NCBI GenBank assembly: GCA_958405585.1
Contig: CATYEP010000056.1
Coordinates: 1-10,701, forward strand
Length of the DNA stretch: 10,701 bases
Direction: 5' to 3'
Origin: an uncultured Eubacteriales bacterium
GTDB taxonomy: Bacteria > Bacillota > Clostridia > Christensenellales > Borkfalkiaceae
Shown here: positions 6,129-10,701 of the stretch, piece by piece
Numbering within the stretch: the first letter of the stretch is position 1
Layout of the letters: every line of letters begins with the position of its first letter
Made by a program: the position numbers and the translations under genes
Notes under the pieces: model-generated
Told to the model about the DNA's origin: nothing
Database searches by the model: none
The model's input: only the letters and a program-made list of their open reading frames with translations

Positions 6129-6998
6129 ATGCTCAATATCATTCTTAATCCGATGTCGGGAGAGGGAAAAAAGAAAAAACTGCATCGCCGCGCGTTGGCG
6201 CGTTTTGCCGATCGGAAAGCGGAGTTTCGTGTGTTTGAGACGGAAAAAGCGGGACAGGCGACCATTTTGGCGCACAATCTTTCGCAGGAAGGGGGCGATC
6301 TCGTCGTGATCGGCGGGGACGGAACCCTGCATGAAACGGTGTGCGGTATGACGAATTTTGAAAACTGTGCGCTGGGACTTGTTCCTGCCGGGACGGGCAA
6401 CGATTTTGCGGCGGCGGCGGGAATTCCGTTGCAGCCGGAAGCGGCGGTGGATCTGATTCTCGATACGGAGCCGAAGTTTACCGAATATATGCAAATGCCG
6501 CATGGCGTGCGCGGCATCAACGTGGCGGGTACGGGCATCGATGTGGAAATTTTGCAGCGATGCCGTGCTTCGAAAATACTGCGCGGAAAGTTTCAGTACA
6601 TTGTCAGCCTGATCATATCGCTTTGCAAATTTAAAAATTACAAGATGAAGGTGCGTGTGAACGGGAAAGAGAGTTCTTATAACGCTCTGATCGCGTGTGT
6701 GGGCAACGGATATAGGATCGGCGGGGGAATCCCGATGTGCCCCGAAGCAAAACTGGGTGACGGTCTGCTGGATTTTGTGGTCGTGGACGACGTAAAAAAA
6801 CTTGCAGTGCCGCCCGCATTCATTAAGCTGATGAAGGGAAAAATCTTAAAAGAAAAATTTACTTTTTTTGAACGCTGCGAACACATTGAGATCGAACCGG
6901 AAAAACCTCTGACATTGCAGGTGGACGGGGAGTTGTATGACAATCTTCCGTTTATTGTGGATATTGTGAAAGATAAGTTGCGCATGTTCAGGGCATAG
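6129..6998 (+). CDS. Diacylglycerol kinase family lipid kinase (YegS/DgkB/BmrU type)
   Basis: A 289-residue protein, full length for the soluble bacterial DAGK_cat family, which phosphorylates diacylglycerol or related lipids with ATP at the inner face of the membrane. Visible motifs: ILNPMSG (5–11, start of the DAGK domain), IGGDGTLHET (61–70, the GGDGT nucleotide-binding motif), LVPAGTGNDFA (84–94), GGGIPMCPEAKLGDGLLD (198–215, typical of the C-terminal lobe) and VDGE (265–268, near the C-terminus). AGAGG lies ten bases before the ATG, a slightly long spacing; the usual N-terminal beta strand begins at residue 2, supporting this start. It is the first gene of an operon with the antiporter. 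The substrate could be diacylglycerol (DgkB-like, recycling lipid from lipoteichoic acid synthesis) or another lipid; the sequence alone does not decide. Confidence 0.94.
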   Translation: MLNIILNPMSGEGKKKKLHRRALARFADRKAEFRVFETEKAGQATILAHNLSQEGGDLVVIGGDGTLHETVCGMTNFENCALGLVPAGTGNDFAAAAGIPLQPEAAVDLILDTEPKFTEYMQMPHGVRGINVAGTGIDVEILQRCRASKILRGKFQYIVSLIISLCKFKNYKMKVRVNGKESSYNALIACVGNGYRIGGGIPMCPEAKLGDGLLDFVVVDDVKKLAVPPAFIKLMKGKILKEKFTFFERCEHIEIEPEKPLTLQVDGELYDNLPFIVDIVKDKLRMFRA

Positions 6999-6999
6999 C

Positions 7000-7020
7000 G
7001 GGGCGCGGTGGACGCGTCCC
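7000..7020 (+). other. GC-rich intercistronic hairpin between lipid kinase and antiporter genes
   Basis: An 8-bp stem GGGGCGCG/CGCGTCCC (one G·U pair) with a 5-base loop starts two bases after the lipid kinase stop. No T-tract follows; the antiporter ribosome binding site comes next, so this is not a standard terminator. It could block 3' exonucleases or modulate antiporter translation. Confidence 0.5.
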
Positions 7021-7033
7021 GAGGGAGAAAAAC

Positions 7034-8701
7034 ATGGAATACGTCTATTTGCTGTTGCTGCTCGGCGTGGTGGTCGCGTTGTGTGTGCTGATCAATCGCA
7101 TGACCGATCGGCTGAAAATACCTTCGCTGTTATTGTTTATCGGGCTCGGTATCGTGTTCGGGGTGTTATTGCGCCCGAAGATCGGGAACTTTACAGATTA
7201 TGCTCTTGGCAACGTCGTATGTTCGATATGTCTTGTGTTCGTGATTTTTTACGGCGGATTCGGAACGAACTATAAGGAAGCGAAGCCTGTTGCGCCGCGT
7301 GCGATGCTTCTCTCGTCGATCGGCACGGCGCTGACGGCGGGGATCACGGGCGCGGGAGTGTATGCGATCTTCCGTATTCTGCCGTTCGGCGGGATCGGCT
7401 GGGCGGAGAGCATGCTGATCGGGAGCGTATTGTGCTCCACGGATGCAGCGTCGGTTTTTAATATTCTGCGCTCGCGACGGCTGAATCTGAAATACAGGAC
7501 TTCGTCTTTGTTGGAAATGGAATCGGGATCCAACGATCCCGTATCGTACATGCTGACGGCGGTTTTTGTCGCGGTGATCATGGCGCAGCGCGGCGCGGGG
7601 AGTGCGGTCGGCGGTTGGCAGATCTTCGGGATGCTGTGCGCACAGATCGGATTCGGTGCTCTTTCGGGAATTTTATTCGGAATCTTGGGGATCGCGGTTT
7701 TAAAGCGTTTTTCGCTGTCGATGGGGCAGAGCAGTACGATTTTTATTATTGCCTTGGCGATGATGGCGTATGCAATGCCGTCGGTGCTTCCCGGACTATG
7801 GGCGGGGAACGGATATCTGGCGGCGTATATTTGCGGGATCATGATCGGGAATGCACACATCGCGCAAAAGCGCGATGCGGTACGTTTTTTTGACGCACTG
7901 ACGGGCGTTGCGCAGATGGTGATATTTTTCCTGCTCGGGCTTTTGGCGACGCCCGAATGGCTGGTCCGTCCGCAGGTGATTGTGCCTGCATTGCTGATTT
8001 TCCTGTTCATGACGCTGATTTCACGCCCTGCGGCGGTTTCGGCATTGCTTTTGCCTTTCCGTGCGAAAGGCAATCAGATCTTTGTCGTATCGTGGGCAGG
8101 TCTGCGCGGCGTTGCGTCCGTCGTTTTCGCCGTGTATGCGGTCGGGTTGATCGGGGAAGAATATCTCCCATATGATCTTTTTTCCATCGTATTCTGCGTG
8201 GTTTTGCTCTCGATGCTCGTGCAGGGTACGCTGTTGCCGCTGTTATCCAAAAAGTCCGACATGATCGCGCCAGGCGGCGACGTTCTGCGTACGTTCAACG
8301 ATTACCAGGAAGAAGGTTCGGTCAGTTTTGTTAAGATCGTGGTGGGTGAAAATCACCCGTGGGCAGGAAAAAAACTCAAAGACTGCGTAATGCCGCGCGA
8401 GTTTCTGATTGTTCTGATCGTGCGCGGCGAAGAAGTGCTTGTCCCGAACGGGGAAACGCAGGTAAATGCGGGCGACTTGCTGGTTACGGCCGCGCCCGAA
8501 TTTGAAAACCACGAGGAGTTCGGAATGTATGAAGAATATGTCGGCGATGGGCATGCGTATGCAGGGAAAGCGATCAAAGATCTGAATCTGCCGCAAGGCG
8601 TCCTGATCGCCATGATCAAGCGCGGCGGCGGTACAGTCATTCCGTACGGAGCGACCGAGTTGCAGAGCGGCGATACCCTCGTCTGCATACGATTGACGTG
8701 A
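7034..8701 (+). CDS. CPA1-type potassium (or sodium)/proton antiporter with two RCK_C domains
   Basis: A 555-residue membrane protein. Residues ~1–410 are about a dozen hydrophobic helices of the Na_H_Exchanger fold. Hallmarks include SVLCSTDAASVFNILR (~132–147, the discontinuous-helix motif normally written SSTDPAAV), EMESGSNDPVSYML (~161–174, with the Asn-Asp pair that carries ions in CPA1 exchangers) and WAGLRGVASVVFAVYAV (~355–371). A cytoplasmic tail holds two consecutive RCK_C (TrkA_C) domains (~429–490 and ~500–555), which bind nucleotides or nucleotide-like ligands in related proteins. This order matches the NhaP2/CvrA type of K+/H+ antiporter, which expels K+ (or Na+) in exchange for H+. 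GGGAG six bases before the ATG fixes the start. It lies 35 bases after the lipid kinase gene in one operon closed by a strong terminator. Ion preference is inferred from the domain layout. Confidence 0.94.
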   Translation: MEYVYLLLLLGVVVALCVLINRMTDRLKIPSLLLFIGLGIVFGVLLRPKIGNFTDYALGNVVCSICLVFVIFYGGFGTNYKEAKPVAPRAMLLSSIGTALTAGITGAGVYAIFRILPFGGIGWAESMLIGSVLCSTDAASVFNILRSRRLNLKYRTSSLLEMESGSNDPVSYMLTAVFVAVIMAQRGAGSAVGGWQIFGMLCAQIGFGALSGILFGILGIAVLKRFSLSMGQSSTIFIIALAMMAYAMPSVLPGLWAGNGYLAAYICGIMIGNAHIAQKRDAVRFFDALTGVAQMVIFFLLGLLATPEWLVRPQVIVPALLIFLFMTLISRPAAVSALLLPFRAKGNQIFVVSWAGLRGVASVVFAVYAVGLIGEEYLPYDLFSIVFCVVLLSMLVQGTLLPLLSKKSDMIAPGGDVLRTFNDYQEEGSVSFVKIVVGENHPWAGKKLKDCVMPREFLIVLIVRGEEVLVPNGETQVNAGDLLVTAAPEFENHEEFGMYEEYVGDGHAYAGKAIKDLNLPQGVLIAMIKRGGGTVIPYGATELQSGDTLVCIRLT

Positions 8702-8722
8702 ATTTCTCTTGTGTTTTATACA

Positions 8723-8763
8723 GGCGCATCCCGCACAATGCCGTGCGGGATGCGCCTTTTCTT
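8723..8763 (+). terminator. Rho-independent terminator of the lipid kinase–antiporter operon
   Basis: A perfect 14-bp stem (8723–8736 with 8743–8756, beginning GGCGCATCCCGCAC) with a 6-base loop AATGCC is followed by TTTTCTT. It lies 21 bases after the antiporter stop. Confidence 0.93.
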
Positions 8764-9131
8764 GCAAAAACCGCTTTTAAAACGGATGACGGGCAGGTAT
8801 GTATGTGTTGTAATTATTTGATATAGAGCTGAGAAAGAATAAAGTCGGATGAAAACTTGTAAATTTTTTGGTATAACGCGACTGCTTTTTACAGACAGAA
8901 AAGAAAGGCGGCAGGTTTTGCAACCTGCCGCCTTTCTTGGTTCAGTGTATTTCTCGCATCTGCTCCCATAGGAGCAGTGTAAAAGAAAACGAATGGATAT
9001 AATTTTGAGTTTCTGCTTTTCCGCCGGGAAAAGTCAGAATATTCTTAAAATCTCCCGCAGTTTACTTGCGACGTACCTTTTGAGCGGTTAATCGTTCTGT
9101 CGGCGGGAAAATATTTTTGCGATAGGGAACA
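8764..9131. other. Gene-free convergent intergenic region with several hairpins
   Basis: No credible coding frame with a ribosome binding site was found here. Besides the terminator at 8901–8938, it holds two smaller hairpins. One is CTGCTCC-CATA-GGAGCAG (8960–8977, perfect 7-bp stem); the other is CTTTTCC-GCCG-GGAAAAG (9016–9033, perfect 7-bp stem). An extended -10-like TGGTATAAC lies at 8869–8877 on the plus strand but lacks a good -35. The stretch could carry a long 3' untranslated region of sepF or a short RNA; nothing decisive is visible. Confidence 0.5.
8901..8938. terminator. Bidirectional terminator, mainly for the yggS–sepF operon
   Basis: A perfect 17-bp stem (8901–8917 with 8922–8938) closes a 4-base loop TTGC. 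Read on the minus strand, the GC core is followed by TTTCTTTTCT, a good U-tract, and lies about 190 bases after the sepF stop. Read on the plus strand, the core is followed by TTTCTT, so it may also catch read-through from the antiporter operon. Confidence 0.88.
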
Positions 9132-9464
9132 TTATTTTTGGTCTACGCCGTCGGGGGTAAAGATATACATATCTTTTTGCAGGAGCGCCATGCCGCCGCC
9201 GAGCGCGTAGATCGCGCCGCTGAGCATATCGGTCACGCGCATCGCGGTGGAGTCGCTCAGTTCGTTCACATAAACGATGACGGTCAGATTGTCCTTGAAT
9301 CGGTCGATGATCTCTTCGACGTCCGCAAAAGATCTGGGACGGCGTATCTGCATGGGGCGGCTGCCTTCTTCGCGGCTGAAATGCTGTTTTTCGGGCAGAG
9401 CTTCTCCGGGGATCGACCGTTTTTTAAATTCACTTTTTTGTCTGAAACTATCAAACAATCCCAT
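9132..9464 (-). CDS. sepF: Cell division protein SepF (short form)
   Basis: A 110-residue protein. SepF binds the C-terminal tail of FtsZ and tethers the Z-ring to the membrane in Gram-positive bacteria. The first residues (MGLFDSFRQKSEFKK) form the amphipathic membrane-targeting helix. After a short linker (~17–37) the SepF core begins: IRRPRSFADVEEIIDRF (~40–56), VIVYVNELSD (~62–71), RVTDMLSGAIYALGG (~76–90) and DMYIFTP (~97–103). The linker is short compared with the ~150-residue SepF of Bacillus subtilis. The start at 9464 is supported by AGGGGGA just upstream. It follows yggS by 18 bases, the conserved gene order of the Firmicutes division cluster, although no yggT or divIVA follows here: a terminator does. 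Confidence 0.93.
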   Translation of the reverse strand: MGLFDSFRQKSEFKKRSIPGEALPEKQHFSREEGSRPMQIRRPRSFADVEEIIDRFKDNLTVIVYVNELSDSTAMRVTDMLSGAIYALGGGMALLQKDMYIFTPDGVDQK

Positions 9465-9482
9465 GTCTCCCCCTTGCTTTGA

Positions 9483-10163
9483 TCAGTCGTTGACAGGAGC
9501 CTGTATTTTTCTGGGGCCGAACAGGGAAGTTCCCAGACGGATCATGTTGCTGCCGCATTCCACGCACAGCTTCCAGTCTCCGCTCATGCCCATCGAAAGA
9601 TGACAGATATTCTTATCCTGCTCCTTTATTGTATCATAAATTTCGCGCATAGACAAGCATAATGAGCGTAAATGTTGCGTATCTTCGCAAATTGGCAGCA
9701 TTCCCATGAGTCCGCGGATACGAATATTGGGATATTTTACCAATTTCTGATAAGCGTCCTGCACATTTTCAAGGGAAAACCCGCTTTTGGAAAGTTCGTT
9801 GCCGATGTTTACTTCGATCAGACAATCGGCTGTCCAGTTTGCTTTTTCCGCGCGCTTTTGCAATTCTTCAGCCAGATCAAAGCGGTCGAGCGAATGGATC
9901 AGATAACATTTCCCGATCAGGTATTTGATTTTATTTGTCTGCAGATGTCCGATAAAATGACGGTTTGCGCCGCGGACAAGGTCGAACTTGTCCCGAAATT
10001 CCTGTACCTTGTTTTCTCCGATGTCCGTAATGCCTGCGGCGATCGCTTTGTTGATCTCTTCGGGGGTGCGCGTCTTGGTCGCGGCAACAAGCGTTATTTT
10101 TTCTCCGTAAGGGTTTCCGTTTGCAATTTCAGCGAGCGTTTTCTTTACGTTATCTGCTATCAT
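9483..10163 (-). CDS. yggS: YggS family pyridoxal phosphate homeostasis protein
   Basis: A 226-residue single-domain TIM-barrel protein that binds pyridoxal 5'-phosphate without known catalysis and buffers the PLP pool and amino acid metabolism in the cytoplasm. Motifs: LVAATKTR (25–32) with the PLP-binding lysine at 30, IGENKVQEF (~47–55), HFIGHLQTNK (~68–77), LIHSLDR (~88–94), then LSMGMSGDW and MIRLGTSLFGPR near the C-terminus, all standard for the family. The start at 10163 has GAGG seven bases upstream and lies 27 bases after the predicted transcription start; the open frame reaching 10412 runs through the promoter and was rejected. It is the first gene of the operon with sepF. Confidence 0.95.
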   Translation of the reverse strand: MIADNVKKTLAEIANGNPYGEKITLVAATKTRTPEEINKAIAAGITDIGENKVQEFRDKFDLVRGANRHFIGHLQTNKIKYLIGKCYLIHSLDRFDLAEELQKRAEKANWTADCLIEVNIGNELSKSGFSLENVQDAYQKLVKYPNIRIRGLMGMLPICEDTQHLRSLCLSMREIYDTIKEQDKNICHLSMGMSGDWKLCVECGSNMIRLGTSLFGPRKIQAPVND

Positions 10164-10196
10164 ACAGCCGCCTCGGTTGAATATTTTTCTGATATT

Positions 10197-10226
10197 ATTA
10201 TACCGCACAAAGGGGACACCTGTCAA
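10197..10226 (-). promoter_or_regulatory. Sigma-A promoter of yggS–sepF
   Basis: On the minus strand, a perfect TTGACA (10221–10226), an 18-bp spacer and a perfect TATAAT (10197–10202) are present. The predicted start is near 10190. Confidence 0.9.
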
Positions 10227-10235
10227 CCGCACAAA
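10202..10235 (-). repeat. 10-bp direct repeat overlapping the yggS promoter (possible operator)
   Basis: TTTGTGCGGT occurs exactly twice on the minus strand, at 10226–10235 (touching the -35) and 10202–10211 (touching the -10), with 24 bp between starts. The copies flank the spacer, where a regulator could block or remodel RNA polymerase. Confidence 0.45.
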
Positions 10236-10275
10236 ATATCTGTATGTTTTCGGGTGCAGAAAAATGTCATGATGG

Positions 10276-10304
10276 TTGCAAGCGATACAAAAATATGATA
10301 GAAT
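10276..10304 (+). promoter_or_regulatory. Promoter of the DUF4177-like gene
   Basis: TTGCAA (10276–10281), a 17-bp spacer and TAGAAT (10299–10304) are present. The predicted start near 10311 leaves a leader of about 42 bases that contains AAGGAGG. Confidence 0.75.
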
Positions 10305-10352
10305 ACAAGGCGGAAGATACGGATTCCAAGAGTAAAAAGGAGGGAATATCTT

Positions 10353-10538
10353 ATGAAAAAATACGAGTACATGACGGCAGATCTGGGAGCGGAGCCGTTT
10401 TTTAACGTTCATATAAAGATGGAGAGGTACATTGAAAAGCTGAACGAATACGGCAGACAGGGTTGGCGGCTGATTTCCGGGACGGATGACTGGAAATATT
10501 CAGTCTTTGAGCGTGAAATCGAAGATACGGAGAAATGA
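10353..10538 (+). CDS. Small DUF4177-like protein, function unknown
   Basis: A 61-residue protein. The opening KKYEYMT, a helix with EKLNEYGRQGWRLIS (~28–42), and a closing strand with YSVFERE (~49–55) match the small DUF4177 family, in which a strand-helix-strand protein carries a conserved LN-x-x-G-x-x-GW-x-L signature. No signal peptide or membrane helix is seen and no catalytic residues are evident. The ribosome binding site AAGGAGG lies nine bases before the ATG. The gene is monocistronic, with its own promoter and a stem-loop directly after, and is divergent from yggS–sepF. No function is established for the family, and the neighbours do not suggest one. Confidence 0.85.
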   Translation: MKKYEYMTADLGAEPFFNVHIKMERYIEKLNEYGRQGWRLISGTDDWKYSVFEREIEDTEK

Positions 10539-10557
10539 TTTTTGTTTGTGATACGTC

Positions 10558-10591
10558 AAAGAGCGCAAAGATTTTGACCTTTGCGCTCTTT
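10558..10591 (+). terminator. Terminator of the DUF4177-like gene
   Basis: A perfect 13-bp stem AAAGAGCGCAAAG/CTTTGCGCTCTTT closes an 8-base loop, about 20 bases after the stop. The A/T-rich arms let it work in both directions; the T-tract lies within the stem end and is short. Confidence 0.8.
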
Positions 10592-10651
10592 AACAGAAAA
10601 AACGAGCAAGAATGATATGCGTGTCGTGTATTCTTGTAAGGAAAGCCGAAG

Positions 10652-10701
10652 CGCCGCCGGCGGCCAAAAATTTTTGGGCGGGGGGGCCGCGTTTTTTTTT
10701 T
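10652..10701. other. Low-complexity GC-rich/poly-T contig edge
   Basis: The window ends in a GC-rich run, the palindrome CCAAAAATTTTTGG (10664–10677), a run of seven G (10680–10686) and ten T (10692–10701). GCGGCC and GGCCGC could pair to give a terminator-like hairpin with a T tail. The composition is unlike anything else in the window and resembles a degraded assembly end. Confidence 0.5.

Noticed and set aside
5970..6503. Upstream extension of the cca frame by 178 codons
   Set aside because: It is antisense to the lipid kinase, crosses both promoters, and the ATG at 5969 has its own ribosome binding site and the normal CCA-enzyme N-terminus.
7270..8073. 267-codon open frame antisense to the antiporter
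   Set aside because: It has no ribosome binding site or recognisable domain and mirrors an evident membrane protein gene, so it is a compositional shadow.
9672..10298. 208-codon plus-strand frame opposite yggS
   Set aside because: It is antisense to a clear yggS gene and has no ribosome binding site or family match.
10164..10412. Upstream extension of the yggS frame by 83 codons
   Set aside because: It runs through the consensus promoter and the start of the divergent small gene; the ATG at 10163 fits the family start.
10607..10636. CAAGAAT...ATTCTTG inverted repeat
   Set aside because: The stem is only 7 bp, A/T-rich, with a 16-base loop; this is expected by chance at this scale.

Overview
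The window looks like a chromosomal segment of a low-to-mid GC Gram-positive bacterium of the Clostridia type. The reasons are the yggS–sepF pair (the Firmicutes/Actinobacteria divisome neighbourhood), strong AGGAGG-type ribosome binding sites, clean sigma-A promoters (TTGACA/TTGCAA-17/18-TATAAT), and a class II CCA enzyme with an HD domain. No phage, plasmid, insertion sequence, CRISPR array, rRNA or tRNA was recognised. The last bases look like the ragged end of an assembled contig, so this is plausibly a metagenome contig; that is inference.

Left region (1–3160, minus strand). A strong promoter drives a 100-residue cupin-like protein whose start codon sits where transcription should begin, so its mRNA is probably leaderless. 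Twelve bases later starts a very large membrane-anchored, otherwise extracellular protein. Its first 372 codons end at a TAG. The reading then continues in the +1 frame for at least 566 codons to the window edge, carrying a tandem ~35-residue repeat and beta-rich modules. The most economical reading is one protein of more than 930 residues interrupted by a single indel, real or an assembly error. Its function is unknown.

Centre (3161–8760). A 249-base intergenic stretch holds an elaborate set of hairpins with complementary loops, a candidate structured RNA or complex terminator. Next come rmuC and cca on the minus strand (cca first, ATGA overlap) and, divergently, a diacylglycerol-kinase-family lipid kinase followed by a CPA1 cation/proton antiporter with two RCK_C regulatory domains. 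The two divergent operons start from promoters that appear to share one palindromic -35 hexamer, TTGCAA, with exactly 17 bp to a perfect TATAAT on each side. This is the neatest regulatory feature seen. A 14-bp stem-loop terminator closes the antiporter operon.

Right region (8764–10701). A gene-free stretch of about 370 bases contains three further hairpins, one of them the terminator for the converging yggS–sepF operon. yggS (PLP homeostasis) and sepF (Z-ring anchor) are read leftwards from a TTGACA-18-TATAAT promoter decorated with a 10-bp direct repeat. A 61-residue DUF4177-like gene with its own promoter and terminator is read rightwards. I found no clear multi-gene novel system. The points most worth a second look are the shared -35 divergent promoter, the repeat-bearing surface protein with its frame break, the leaderless cupin gene and the structured intergenic RNA candidate.
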